Below are positions 1-11,177 of a stretch of DNA of 61,614 nucleotides, one piece after another. The translations under genes and the position numbers were made by a program. Every line of letters begins with the position of its first letter. Within the stretch, counting starts at the first letter, position 1. The notes beneath the pieces are model-generated. The model was not told the DNA's origin and ran no database searches. It worked only from the letters and a program-made list of their open reading frames with translations. Source of the DNA: Lysobacter antibioticus (GTDB lineage Bacteria; Pseudomonadota; Gammaproteobacteria; Xanthomonadales; Xanthomonadaceae); contig NZ_CP013141.1 in the NCBI RefSeq assembly GCF_001442535.1, positions 4,583,074-4,644,687 of the forward strand, read 5' to 3'.

Positions 1-2391
<2,391 letters not shown>

Positions 2392-2468
2392 CGGGGACGC
2401 CTGGAGGCCGGTGCTAGCATGTGCACATTCTCGCGCATCCTCGCGCCTTCTCGCCCCCAGCCTCCCGA

Positions 2469-3779
2469 ATGGTCAGTTTTTTTCGCCGCAAGAAACCCGA
2501 AACCGCTGGCGGAAGCTCGTCTTCCGAGCGCCGTTTCACCACCGAAGAGCTGGCCGCCGCGTTTCCGAGCGCGCGGCCGGAACCTGCCGCGCCGCCAGCC
2601 GCGACGCCGGCTACGGTCGAGCCAGCCGCGGCCGAACCGACTGCGCCGCAGCCGCCTGCCATCAAGCCCGCTGCCGTCGAGCCGCCGGTGCCGGCCGAAG
2701 TCCTGGCCGCCGCGCTCGAAGTCGAGCCGCCCTTGCCGGTGGCGCCCGCCGTTGCGACCGGCGTGCCCGCGCCCGCGCCGGTAGCCGCATCCACTACGGT
2801 CATTTCGGTACCGGGCGAATCCGCCCCGGCCGACTACATCGACAAGCCGGCCGCGGCCGCCGGCAAGTCCGGCTGGCGCGAACGCCTGCGCGGCAGCGTG
2901 TTCGCGCGCAGCTTCGGCGGCCTGTTCTCGCGCAACCCGCGCCTGGACGACGACCTGCTCGATGAAATCGAGACTGCGTTGATCACCGCCGACGTCGGCG
3001 TCACCGCCACCACCCAACTGGTCGAAAGCCTGCGCAAGCGCATGAAGTCGCGCGAGTTCGCCGACGCCAACGCCCTGCTCGCGGCCCTGCGCGCCGACCT
3101 GATCGCAATGCTGCAGCCGGTCGCCAAGCCGCTGGTCATCGACACCCAGGCCAAGCCCTTCGTGGTGCTGACGGTCGGCGTCAACGGCGTCGGCAAGACC
3201 ACCACCATCGGCAAGTTGGCCAAGCGTTTCCGCGACGAGAACCGCCCGCTGATGCTCGCCGCCGGCGACACCTTCCGCGCCGCCGCGGTCGCGCAGTTGC
3301 AGGCCTGGGGCGAACGCAACGGCGTGCCGGTCGTCGCCCAGGGCCAGAACGCCGATGCCGCCTCGGTCGCGTTCGATGCCTTGCAGGCGGCCAAGGCGCG
3401 CGGCACCCAGGTGCTGATCGCCGACACCGCCGGCCGCCTGCACACCCAGCAGGGATTGATGGCCGAACTCGGCAAGATCCGCCGCGTGCTGGCCAAGGTC
3501 GACGCGACCGCACCGCACGAAGTGCTGATGGTCATCGACGGCACCACCGGCCAGAACGCGCTGTCGCAGTTGCGCCAGTTCCACGCCGCGGTGGGCGTTA
3601 CCGGTTTGGTAGTGACCAAGCTCGACGGCACCGCCAAGGGCGGCGTGGTGTTCGCGCTCGCCCGCGAGTTCGGCATTCCGATCCGTTTCGCAGGCATCGG
3701 CGAACGCCCCGAGGATCTGCGCGTGTTCGATGCCGAGGCCTTCGTCGACGCCCTGCTGCCTGAAGCACTGGGCGGCTGA
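2469..3779 (+). CDS. ftsY: signal recognition particle receptor FtsY
   Basis: FtsY is the SRP receptor GTPase that delivers ribosome-nascent chain-Ffh complexes to the Sec translocon at the inner membrane. The 436 residues hold an acidic, Ala/Pro-rich A domain of about 120 residues, then the NG domain. GTPase motifs seen are GVNGVGKTTTIGKLA (P-loop), GDTFRAAAVAQLQ, IADTAGRLH and TKLDGTAKGG. The start is placed at MVSFFRRKKPE, whose basic amphipathic start fits membrane targeting. An in-frame ATG 16 codons upstream (2421) would give an unlikely extension. It is divergent from rsmD. Confidence 0.97.
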   Translation: MVSFFRRKKPETAGGSSSSERRFTTEELAAAFPSARPEPAAPPAATPATVEPAAAEPTAPQPPAIKPAAVEPPVPAEVLAAALEVEPPLPVAPAVATGVPAPAPVAASTTVISVPGESAPADYIDKPAAAAGKSGWRERLRGSVFARSFGGLFSRNPRLDDDLLDEIETALITADVGVTATTQLVESLRKRMKSREFADANALLAALRADLIAMLQPVAKPLVIDTQAKPFVVLTVGVNGVGKTTTIGKLAKRFRDENRPLMLAAGDTFRAAAVAQLQAWGERNGVPVVAQGQNADAASVAFDALQAAKARGTQVLIADTAGRLHTQQGLMAELGKIRRVLAKVDATAPHEVLMVIDGTTGQNALSQLRQFHAAVGVTGLVVTKLDGTAKGGVVFALAREFGIPIRFAGIGERPEDLRVFDAEAFVDALLPEALGG

Positions 3780-3793
3780 GGCGCGGCCTCGCC

Positions 3794-5137
3794 ATGCCCG
3801 CGACGACCACGGCCGCCCCGGCGCGCCGTTCGCGCAAGCGGATCGCGATCGTCGCGGTCGTGCTGCTGGTCGCCGCGCTCGCCCTGCGCTGGGTGTCGCA
3901 GCCCAGCCAGGTCAGCGGCATCCTGCTGAGCCAGGTCGGCAAGGCACTGGGGCTCGAGCTCAGCGCCAGCGGCGCCAGCGAATACCGCTTGCGCGGCACG
4001 CCGATGCTGGTGGTGCGCGACCTGGTCGCACGCCAACCCGGCGCGACCGTGCCGCTGCTGCGCGCCGAACGCGTCTATCTCGCCCTGCCGTGGCGCACGA
4101 TCCGCGCCGCCGGCGATCTGCTCGAGGTGGAGCGGGTCGAACTCGACGCCCCGCAACTCGATGTCGCCGCGTTACAGCGTTGGCTGGCCACACGTCCGCC
4201 CTCGACCGAACCGCTGCGCATGCCGAGCCTGAGCGACGGCCTGCGCATCGTGCGCGGCCGCGTCATCGGCGCCGGCTGGTCGATCGAACAGATCTCGCTG
4301 TCCTCGCCCGAACTGCATCCGCAACGGCTGCTGCGCGCGCGCATCGGTGGCCGCGTGCTCAGCGATGGCGTGCGGGTTCCGTTCGATCTCGCCGCGACCC
4401 TGCAACGTCCCGCGCTCGCGCGTGGCCTCGGCCTGTCCGGCGGCGTCAGTGTGCAGGCCAAGGATTGGACCTTGCCGATGCGGATCCGCCTCGGCGCCCT
4501 ACTGCATTCCGGCGACGACGGCCTCGGCCTCGATCGCCTGCGTCTGGGCGCCAACGCGCGCTACCGCGCCGGCGACACCGATCTGCCGTTCGTGTTCGGC
4601 CTGGCCGGGCCGCTGCGCTATCGCGACGCCGCTTTGACCCTGGCGCCGCTCGGCGCCGCCTTGCGCGGCAAGGATGCGATACCGCAGCTCGATGCCGGCG
4701 GGCGCTTCGCCTTCGGCGAGGACATGCGGCTGCATCTCGACGGAGTGCTGGCGCAATGGCCCGACGCCTGGCCCGCGCTGCCGCCGCCCTTGGGCCAATC
4801 AAAATCGCCGCTGCCGTTCGTGCTCGACTACGACGGCCCGGCCGATTTTTCCGGCGACAGCGCGCTGCGTCTGCAACGCGATGAGACCCGGTTCGATGGC
4901 CGCTTCCGACTACCGGCGGTATTGGCCTGGGTCGACGCGAGCGAAGGCGCGCTGCTGCCGCCGTTGAGCGGCCACTTGAGCACGCCGCGGATCGAAGTGT
5001 CCGGCGCCACGCTCGAAGGGGTTGAGATCGAAATCGAGCAAGACGACGACGCGACACCGCCAGCGACGGCCGCGCCGCCGACTGCCGCGTCATCCCAACC
5101 CACGCCGAAGCCGGCCGCGCCCCGCCCGCTCGAATGA
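3794..5137 (+). CDS. AsmA-like inner-membrane-anchored protein
   Basis: The 447-residue protein has one N-terminal membrane helix (residues 17-33, IAIVAVVLLVAALALRW) and a long periplasmic region of repeating beta-strand character. Segments such as LVVRDLVARQPG, LLRAERVYLALPW and EVERVELDAPQLDVAALQRWL are typical of the AsmA/TamB-like lipid-transport superfamily. The tail is Ala/Pro/Thr-rich and low-complexity. It follows ftsY by 14 bases and precedes mutY, a gene order seen in xanthomonads. A role in envelope lipid or outer-membrane homeostasis is family inference; no substrate can be read from the sequence. Confidence 0.75.
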   Translation: MPATTTAAPARRSRKRIAIVAVVLLVAALALRWVSQPSQVSGILLSQVGKALGLELSASGASEYRLRGTPMLVVRDLVARQPGATVPLLRAERVYLALPWRTIRAAGDLLEVERVELDAPQLDVAALQRWLATRPPSTEPLRMPSLSDGLRIVRGRVIGAGWSIEQISLSSPELHPQRLLRARIGGRVLSDGVRVPFDLAATLQRPALARGLGLSGGVSVQAKDWTLPMRIRLGALLHSGDDGLGLDRLRLGANARYRAGDTDLPFVFGLAGPLRYRDAALTLAPLGAALRGKDAIPQLDAGGRFAFGEDMRLHLDGVLAQWPDAWPALPPPLGQSKSPLPFVLDYDGPADFSGDSALRLQRDETRFDGRFRLPAVLAWVDASEGALLPPLSGHLSTPRIEVSGATLEGVEIEIEQDDDATPPATAAPPTAASSQPTPKPAAPRPLE

Positions 5138-5147
5138 TGTCATCCGC

Positions 5148-5189
5148 ATGAAGTCACTTGTATGAAGTCGCCCGTATGAAGCCGCGCGC
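5148..5189 (+). repeat. three 14-nt repeats forming two mini-ORFs chained to mutY
   Basis: ATGAAG recurs at 5148, 5162 and 5176, exactly 14 nt apart, in repeats ATGAAGTCACTTGT, ATGAAGTCGCCCGT and ATGAAGCCGCGCGC. The first two encode MKSLV-stop and MKSPV-stop. Each stop overlaps the next start as ATGA, ending at the mutY start. The shift of 14 nt places the three ATGs in all three frames. Translational coupling is possible but unproven. Confidence 0.6.
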
Positions 5190-6300
5190 AACGAAACCAC
5201 GCACGAGCAAGACCGCAGCGGTGGCCGCAGCCAGCAAGACCGCCGACAGCGCCAACGCCGGCGACGACGCCTACGCCAGCCGGTTGTTGGCCTGGTTCGA
5301 CGTCAGCGGCCGTCACGACCTGCCCTGGCAGCATCCGCGCACACCGTACCGGGTGTGGCTGTCGGAGATCATGCTGCAGCAGACCCAGGTCAAGACCGCC
5401 GCTCCGTTCTTCGAGCGCTTCGTCGAAACCCTGCCGACCCTGCCCTCGCTCGCCGCGGCCTCCCTGGATACCGTGCTCGGTCTGTGGTCGGGGCTGGGCT
5501 ACTACGCCCGCGCGCGCAATCTGCACGCGACCGCCAAGCTGTGCGTCGAGCGCCACGGCGGCGACTTGCCGCGCGACATCGATGCCTTGACCGCACTGCC
5601 CGGCATCGGCCGCAGCACCGCCGCGGCGATCCTTTCGCAAGCCTGGGACGACCGCCACGCCATCCTCGACGGCAACGTCAAACGCGTGTTGAGCCGTTAT
5701 CACGGTATCGCCGGTTATCCGGGCCTGCCGGCGATCGAACGCCGGTTGTGGGCGCTGGCCGAATCGCACTTGCCGCATGCGCGCATGACCGACTACACCC
5801 AGGCGCAGATGGACCTCGGCGCGACGCTGTGCACGCGCAGCGACCCTTCCTGCATCCTGTGCCCGCTGCAACACGATTGCGTCGCGCGCATCGAAGGCCG
5901 CGTCGCCGAACTGCCGACGCCGAAGCCCGGCAAGGTCGCGCCGCAACGTCATGCGCAGGTGCTGTGGTTGCTCGATCGCAATAACCGGGTGCTGTTGCAA
6001 CGCCGTCCGCCGGCGGGCATCTGGGCCTCGTTGTGGACGCTGCCGCAAAGCGACGACGAAGACGGCGCGGCGCATTGGTTCGCCGCACACGTCAGCGGCG
6101 AGTTCGGCGACGGCGAGGAACTCGCGCCGATCGCCCACGCCTTCAGCCATTACAAGCTCGAACTGCAGCCGCGGCGCTGGCGCCCGGTCGCCTTGCGCGA
6201 CAGCGTGCGCGACAATGACGACCTGCGCTGGTTCGAACGCGCCGAACTCGCCGCCCTCGGCATCCCGGCGCCGATCCGCAAACTGATCGAATCGTTGTGA
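5176..6300 (+). CDS. mutY: adenine DNA glycosylase MutY
   Basis: MutY removes adenine mispaired with 8-oxoguanine. The 374-residue protein has the helix-hairpin-helix [12 protein letters not shown] and the catalytic aspartate segment ILDGNVKRV. The glutamate motif [11 protein letters not shown] is near the start. The [4Fe-4S] cluster motif is C-x6-C-x2-C-x5-C ([17 protein letters not shown]). The C-terminal third is the NUDIX-like 8-oxoG recognition domain, with [12 protein letters not shown]. The start is taken at the ATG at 5176; a TTG at 5158 would add six codons. About 25 Ala/Lys/Thr-rich residues precede the conserved part. It lies upstream of yggX, as in many gammaproteobacteria. Confidence 0.97.
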   Translation: MKPRATKPRTSKTAAVAAASKTADSANAGDDAYASRLLAWFDVSGRHDLPWQHPRTPYRVWLSEIMLQQTQVKTAAPFFERFVETLPTLPSLAAASLDTVLGLWSGLGYYARARNLHATAKLCVERHGGDLPRDIDALTALPGIGRSTAAAILSQAWDDRHAILDGNVKRVLSRYHGIAGYPGLPAIERRLWALAESHLPHARMTDYTQAQMDLGATLCTRSDPSCILCPLQHDCVARIEGRVAELPTPKPGKVAPQRHAQVLWLLDRNNRVLLQRRPPAGIWASLWTLPQSDDEDGAAHWFAAHVSGEFGDGEELAPIAHAFSHYKLELQPRRWRPVALRDSVRDNDDLRWFERAELAALGIPAPIRKLIESL

Positions 6301-6367
6301 CGCCGCGCCGATGCGGGCGACCGCTGCGACGCTTCCCCACATTCCACCACCGCCCAGGACTTTCCCT

Positions 6368-6637
6368 ATGAGCCGCACCGTTTTCTGCGAGTACGAACAA
6401 CGCGAGGCCGAGGGCCTGGATTTCGTGCCCTGGCCCGGCGAACTGGGCAAGCGCGTGTTCGCCCACGTCGGCAAGCCGGCCTGGGCGGCATGGCTCGCGC
6501 ACCAGACCATGCTGATCAACGAGAACCGGCTGTCGCCGCTCGACCCCAAGCATCGCGCCTTCCTGGAAGGCGAAATGGAGAAATTCCTGTTCGGCGGCGG
6601 CGCGGCCAAGCCGGACGGCTACGTGCCCGAAGCCTGA
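6368..6637 (+). CDS. yggX: Fe(2+)-trafficking / oxidative damage protection protein
   Basis: YggX is a small cytosolic protein that protects iron-sulphur enzymes against oxidative damage and takes part in iron trafficking. The 89 residues begin [18 protein letters not shown], which contains the conserved cysteine, and include [13 protein letters not shown] [28 protein letters not shown] and the C-terminal [10 protein letters not shown]. All are family hallmarks. The start follows 67 bases after mutY, the usual neighbour, so the two may be co-transcribed. Both products deal with oxidative damage. Confidence 0.96.
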   Translation: MSRTVFCEYEQREAEGLDFVPWPGELGKRVFAHVGKPAWAAWLAHQTMLINENRLSPLDPKHRAFLEGEMEKFLFGGGAAKPDGYVPEA

Positions 6638-6766
6638 TCCGCATCAGGAAGCCCGTCACGATTCCGACTTCGGAGCCGTGGCCTGCGTCGCGGCGATGCG
6701 CCGGTTTCGTGTAGAACCGGGGGACTCCGGCCGGTCCGGAGCCCACAGGCACAAGGGAGAGTCCTG

Positions 6767-7021
6767 ATGTTCCAGTCCAACAAGCAGCTCAAGAAGAAGT
6801 CGCTGTTCCTGCTCGCCGCCGGCATGCTCGTCTCGCTGGCCGCAATGGCCCTGCCGCACGCCGGCCCGGGCGAGAGCTACACCTTCACGTTCTACTCCGA
6901 CGCATCGCGCACGGTCGAAGTCGGCGGTCGTTCCTATGGTTACTGCGGCGAGCCCTTCCAGTGGGGCCGCATGACCTCTTACTCGACCTACTACAAGACC
7001 ACCTGCAACCCGCTGCCCTGA
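6767..7021 (+). CDS. small secreted protein, DUF6289-like (paralogue 1)
   Basis: The product is 84 residues: a Lys-rich start (NKQLKKKS), a hydrophobic signal (LFLLAAGMLVSLAAMA), and a mature part of about 55 residues. It has two cysteines: YSDASRTVEVGGRSYGYCGE and a C-terminal YYKTTCNPLP. A GGGAGA ribosome binding site lies 6 bases before the ATG. It is clearly a tandem duplicate of the gene at 7116, with LPHAGPGE, YSDA-RTVEVGG, CGEPF-WG and KTTC/KSTC conserved. I assign it tentatively to DUF6289, small exported proteins of unknown role; the two cysteines probably form a disulphide. An exported bacteriocin-like peptide is another option without direct support. Confidence 0.75.
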   Translation: MFQSNKQLKKKSLFLLAAGMLVSLAAMALPHAGPGESYTFTFYSDASRTVEVGGRSYGYCGEPFQWGRMTSYSTYYKTTCNPLP

Positions 7022-7115
7022 TCGGGCGCCTCGGCGCGAATCACCGACGGACCCGGCCTGCCGCAAGCGGGCTGGGTTCGTTGCGTGCCGCGCACGGGTC
7101 TCAAGGAGAATCGTG

Positions 7116-7373
7116 ATGTCCGCAACCAAAAAACCGTCGAAGAACAAGCTGTCGTTGTTACTGCTCGCCGCCGGCATGGCGGTGTCGCTGGCCGCCGTCG
7201 CGTTGCCGCATGCCGGTCCCGGCGAAGGATATGTCTTCACCTACTACTCCGACGCGACCCGCACGGTCGAAGTCGGCGGCCTGGGCTACGGCCACTGCGG
7301 CGAGCCCTTCGAGTGGGGCGAACGCACGCGCTATTTCACCTACGCCAAGAGCACCTGCGGCTGGGAACCGTGA
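7116..7373 (+). CDS. small secreted protein, DUF6289-like (paralogue 2)
   Basis: This 85-residue paralogue of the preceding gene keeps a Lys-rich start (TKKPSKNKL), a hydrophobic signal (LLLLAAGMAVSLAAVA) and a mature domain starting at LPHAGPGEGY. The same YSDATRTVEVGG, CGEPFEWGE and KSTC elements are present. The start is the ATG at 7116 because AAGGAGA at 7103-7109 is correctly spaced; the GTG directly before it is too close. The coding part is about as conserved in the mature domain as in the signal, so both copies are probably functional. A strong terminator follows at 7417-7450. Confidence 0.75.
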   Translation: MSATKKPSKNKLSLLLLAAGMAVSLAAVALPHAGPGEGYVFTYYSDATRTVEVGGLGYGHCGEPFEWGERTRYFTYAKSTCGWEP

Positions 7374-7416
7374 GTCGATGCGCCCGGCGCATCGACACCG
7401 CGTTGATCTGCGACAC

Positions 7417-7450
7417 GACGAAGCCCACCGCCTGCGGTGGGCTTCGTCTT
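7417..7450 (+). terminator. intrinsic terminator after the small secreted gene pair
   Basis: A near-perfect 15-bp stem (GACGAAGCCCACCGC and its complement) is followed by TTT. It closes the two-gene unit on the plus strand. The stem is symmetrical and could also serve the convergent acetyltransferase gene. Confidence 0.8.
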
Positions 7451-7463
7451 TGCGGCGATCCGA

Positions 7464-7973
7464 TCAATGCCCGCCGTCGATGCCGAACGCAGGCGGGTAC
7501 ACCACTTCGCCGGCATCGCCGGCCAGCGCGCCTGCGACCAACTCCAGCGCCATGAAGGCTTCGCCCGCGAACGGCGCCGCGAGCTTGCTCGCCAAGTCCG
7601 CGGAAAACCCGAAGCGCGGGTAGTAAGCGGCATGGCCTAGCACCACCACCGCTTCGCCGCCCAGCGCTTTACAACGCGCGAGCCCGTCGCGGATCAGCAT
7701 CGAGCCGACGCCACGTCGCTGGTATTGCGGCAGCACCGATACCGGAGCGAGACAGAGCGCGTCGACGATGCGTCCGTCGACGACGACATGCAGGGTGGTG
7801 AACAGCACGTGCCCCACCACCCGCTCGCCGTCGACGGCAACCAGGGACAGCCGGACCAATCCATCCGCACGCAGGCGTTCGATCAGTTCGGCTTCGTCGC
7901 CACCGGCGAAGGCCGCGCGGGTGACGGCACCGATGCCGGCATGATGCCCGGCGTTTTCCAGTTCGATTCGCAT
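7464..7973 (-). CDS. GNAT family N-acetyltransferase (YhbS-like)
   Basis: The 169-residue protein has the GNAT fold: an early MRIELENAGHHAGIGAVTRAAF, the beta-strand region RVVGHVLFTTLHVVVDG, and the acetyl-CoA binding motif A as LPQYQRRGVGSMLIRDGLARC. The segment VVVLGHAAYYPRFGF is typical of YhbS-type enzymes. The acceptor substrate is unknown. The start is set at 7973 because AGGAGAAATCC directly precedes it; the frame remains open upstream but without recognisable protein. Confidence 0.88.
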   Translation of the reverse strand: MRIELENAGHHAGIGAVTRAAFAGGDEAELIERLRADGLVRLSLVAVDGERVVGHVLFTTLHVVVDGRIVDALCLAPVSVLPQYQRRGVGSMLIRDGLARCKALGGEAVVVLGHAAYYPRFGFSADLASKLAAPFAGEAFMALELVAGALAGDAGEVVYPPAFGIDGGH

Positions 7974-8908
7974 GGATTTCTCCTGCCCGTAAGCGGGCTC
8001 TTGACGGCAGACGCGACTGAACATCAACAGGCTAAGCATGTCGGCCTCCGATGCTCGTGGCGAAAGCGCGCTATCGGTCGGCGCTGGATACTTCGAAATG
8101 GCCGCAACGCACCGGAGGGGTTCGGCCAAGGGCGTGTCGGCCAGCGGCTTCTGCGGCAGGACGAACTCATCCCGGAGGCATCGGGGCAAGCGATGGCGGT
8201 AACGATGAAGCCCGCGGCAAAGGCGCGGCGATGGTGGATGGCTCCACCTTGAGCGGTCGCGCACAGCGCGCGCCGCTTCCATTGGAAAATAGTCATGTCT
8301 GATGTCGGTTGTAGCCGAAACGGACGCGGCGGCGCGCATTCGCTTTACGCGAATGGCGAACGGACTCGACGCGTCTACCCACCCTCACGAAGTGAAGGGT
8401 TTAGCGGGTGGCTACACTCTCAGACATGTTGTCCCTCTGGGCCCGCCGGATAGCGGTGATACGGGGACGCGCACCGTAGTGTGCGAACACCGCGGGTGTC
8501 AAATCGTGCGCATCAGCGCCGATGCGGGCGCCGAACTGCAACCGCTCCTGCACGTTGGCCGCTCCAGCTTCGGGCTCCGGGGCTTTCGAGTCTCGGCGCC
8601 GACGCCGAGCGTTGTCGGCCACGCACATACGCAACGAAGCCGGTTTTCGCGCCGCTCTGTCGAGCGCCATCCGAACGCTCCATTCGGCCTCCAGAACACC
8701 GCGGCCACTCGTGGTCAGAAACTGACCATCAACGGCACATTCGCCGACCTCCAGTCAGAGACATCCGCGGGTACCGGCCCGCCCCATTACCCGGCGTGAA
8801 AGCGATTTCCTCAAACTGTGATGGGTGGCGCATTTTTTGCGACCTCCATCACATTAAGGGCGCCCCCCTCCCCCGATAGCGCCCAAGCCTCGCAAGGATC
8901 GTTCACGA
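7974..8908. other. 935 bp without a convincing gene
   Basis: Open frames on both strands (largest 8302-8799 plus, and the upstream extension of the acetyltransferase frame) are rich in Arg/Ser/Thr, lack recognisable domains and lack ribosome binding sites. A short hairpin GGTCAG-AAA-CTGACC lies at 8713-8727. The last 100 or so bases must hold the promoter of the DUF11-repeat gene. The stretch could be decayed genes, but I cannot name a parent. Confidence 0.5.
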
Positions 8909-11056
8909 ATGTCGGCAAAACTCTGGATCCCACTGTGTCTGCTCGCCCTAACGGCGGCCGGCACCGGCACCGCACATGCCCAGGCCGGCATCGGCGTGCA
9001 AGCCGGAGCCTCACCGACCGGCACCATCGGTACGAATAAAGGCGACGTCGGCTCGGGCGCCTTGCAATGCCAGGCGGGCACCATCGTCCGCGGCGGCTAT
9101 CACCGCGATAAGTCGATGAGCGCCGGGATCAGCTCCACCCGCGGCATGACCAACCGCGTAGGCCTGTACTGCGGTGGCATCACCACCAATGGCGTCACCG
9201 TCAGCGTGGTCAATCGCAATCCGAATGGCACTCCTGACGTACTGTCGGGCACCTATGCCGAGCCCGGTACCGAAGTCACCAATTACTGTCCGTCCAATCA
9301 GCTGGTGCACCAACTCGGCGGTTGGGACCGCGAATGGTCGAGCGGCCAATATCCACCGTGGTCCTCCTCGTTGAATCTGGTCTGCCGCCCGCTCACGCTC
9401 GACGCCAGTTCCTGGGTCCGCATGACCACCGGCGCCTCGACCAGCGTCGAAGTCGGGGTGCGCGAGACCATGGCCGGCCAACCCGCCCACGTTGCGCGCG
9501 GGCCGTTCTGCAGCAACACCTCGACCACGCTGGTCTCGGGCCTGTACATGCAGGCCGGCGGCGAAGGCTACGACGGCATCAACGTGTATTGCGGCAGCCT
9601 GTTGCAGGCACGCCACTCGGCGATCCTGAGCTTCACCGATTTCGCCTGGAACCAGACCCGTGGCGGCAGCGGTTGGCTGGTCAACCTGACCCAGGGCACA
9701 AGCTTGCTCGACAACGGTGCCGGAACCACCGGTGCCGGGCGCACCCCGCATGCCAATGCCGCTGCCAACCTCAGCACTGTGCAGACCGCAAGCGAGATCT
9801 ACGTGCTGCCGGGCAGCAACTACCGCGCAGCGATCAGCCAACGGCCGAGCGGCATCGCCGCCAATACCTTCGTCACCAGTGGCACCTGCCTGACCGGCAT
9901 CGCCTTGCTCAACGAACAGGACCAATCCTGCACGCTCGACGTCGCCGGCCTGCCCGACATCGCGGTGACGCTGACGACGCCCGCGCCGGCCTATAGCAAC
10001 TACGGTCAGTTGCAGAACATCGTCCTGACCGCGACCAACCTCGGCCCAGGCGCGACCGACGGCAACGACGGTTTCACCGTGGTCGCGACCTTGCCGGCCG
10101 GTTGGACTGCGGGCACCTTGCCGGCCAACTGCACCGCCAACGGCGCCAACACAGTGGTGACCTGCGCGCTCAACCCGACCCCGCTCGCGGCCGCGGCATC
10201 GCCCGGCGCCAACGGCGGCACGGCCAGCTTCACCATTCCGGTCACGGTCAATTCGCCGACCGTCAGCGGCACCTACACCGCCAACGCCGCGCTCGGCCGC
10301 ATCGTGCCCGACGGCGATGCCGATCCGACCAACAACGACTTCAACACCGCCAACGACACCGCCAGCGGCCCGCTGGTGTTGCAAAAGCAACCGATCCTGC
10401 GCCTGCGCAAAACGCTGCCGTTGGGCCGCTTCGTCGATGCCGACCAGTTCACGCTGAGCATCGCCGGCACCGGCGGCCCGGCCACGGCGACGACCACCGG
10501 CGACGGCAACACCGCGACCGGCGAGGCCTTGCTCGCCACCGGCAGCATCGGCTCGACCTACACCCTGTCCGAAACCGGGGCCGCCGGTGCGAACCTGGCC
10601 AACTACACGACCAGCTACACCTGCACCAACGCACGCGCCGGCGGCCAAACACCCAGCGGCAACGGCAGCAGCTTCAACCTCACGCCGGTGGCCGGCGACG
10701 ACCTGACCTGCACGCTCTCCAATACGCGCGCACCGCTTGCGGACCTGATCATCACCAAAACCAATACTCCCGGTTCCGGCCCCAACGATCAGAGCGGCGA
10801 CACCGTAGCCCGTGGCGCGACGACGCTGTATTCGATCGTAGTCACCAACAACGGCCCCGACGCGGTCAACGGCGCGGTACTGCGCGACCCCATCGCGAGC
10901 CGCAGCAACTTGAATTGCACGACACCGCCGACCTGCAGCGGCAGCGCTTGCCCGGTAACGCCGATCAGTCTGGCGACGCTGGACGCCGGGGTGCCTCTCG
11001 GCGCCCTGGCGAACGGCGCCAGCGTTACGGTGAGCTTGAGCTGCACGGTGAACTGA
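8909..11056 (+). CDS. exported protein with DUF11-type repeats
   Basis: The 715-residue protein has a clear signal peptide (LWIPLCLLALTAAGTGTAHAQA). Residues 25-340 form a Gly/Thr/Asn-rich, cysteine-bearing region with repeated motifs (GLYCGGITTNGVTV, NVYCGSLLQ, CPSNQLVHQLGGWDREW). I do not recognise this as a named family; a lectin-like beta fold is possible. Residues 350-490 and about 610-715 are DUF11-type beta-sandwich repeats, with LTATNLGPGATDG and IVVTNNGPDAVNGAVLRDPIA. Between them lies a prealbumin-like segment (LRLRKTLPLGRFVDADQFTLSIAGTG in part). No sorting or anchor signal is visible at the C-terminus, which ends SCTVN. It probably works at the cell surface or outside. Confidence 0.8.
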   Translation: MSAKLWIPLCLLALTAAGTGTAHAQAGIGVQAGASPTGTIGTNKGDVGSGALQCQAGTIVRGGYHRDKSMSAGISSTRGMTNRVGLYCGGITTNGVTVSVVNRNPNGTPDVLSGTYAEPGTEVTNYCPSNQLVHQLGGWDREWSSGQYPPWSSSLNLVCRPLTLDASSWVRMTTGASTSVEVGVRETMAGQPAHVARGPFCSNTSTTLVSGLYMQAGGEGYDGINVYCGSLLQARHSAILSFTDFAWNQTRGGSGWLVNLTQGTSLLDNGAGTTGAGRTPHANAAANLSTVQTASEIYVLPGSNYRAAISQRPSGIAANTFVTSGTCLTGIALLNEQDQSCTLDVAGLPDIAVTLTTPAPAYSNYGQLQNIVLTATNLGPGATDGNDGFTVVATLPAGWTAGTLPANCTANGANTVVTCALNPTPLAAAASPGANGGTASFTIPVTVNSPTVSGTYTANAALGRIVPDGDADPTNNDFNTANDTASGPLVLQKQPILRLRKTLPLGRFVDADQFTLSIAGTGGPATATTTGDGNTATGEALLATGSIGSTYTLSETGAAGANLANYTTSYTCTNARAGGQTPSGNGSSFNLTPVAGDDLTCTLSNTRAPLADLIITKTNTPGSGPNDQSGDTVARGATTLYSIVVTNNGPDAVNGAVLRDPIASRSNLNCTTPPTCSGSACPVTPISLATLDAGVPLGALANGASVTVSLSCTVN

Positions 11057-11079
11057 GGCGACGGACTGCGGCCAGGGAC

Positions 11080-11111
11080 GAAAAGCGAAGCACCGCGGCT
11101 TTGCGCTTTTC
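11080..11111 (+). terminator. probable intrinsic terminator of the DUF11 gene
   Basis: GAAAAGCGAAGC pairs with GCTTTGCGCTTTTC with a small bulge, starting 24 bases after the stop. The 3' arm itself ends in TTTTCTT. Confidence 0.5.
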
Positions 11112-11129
11112 TTCCGTCTCTGCGCCTTC

Positions 11130-11177
<48 letters not shown>

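Noticed and set aside
8713..8727. Small hairpin GGTCAG-AAA-CTGACC
   Set aside because: Only 6 bp and without a T-tract or conserved partner in the window; expected by chance at this length.
8302..8799. 165-codon plus-strand frame in the gene-poor block
   Set aside because: No signal, domain or ribosome binding site and composition typical of non-coding GC-rich DNA.
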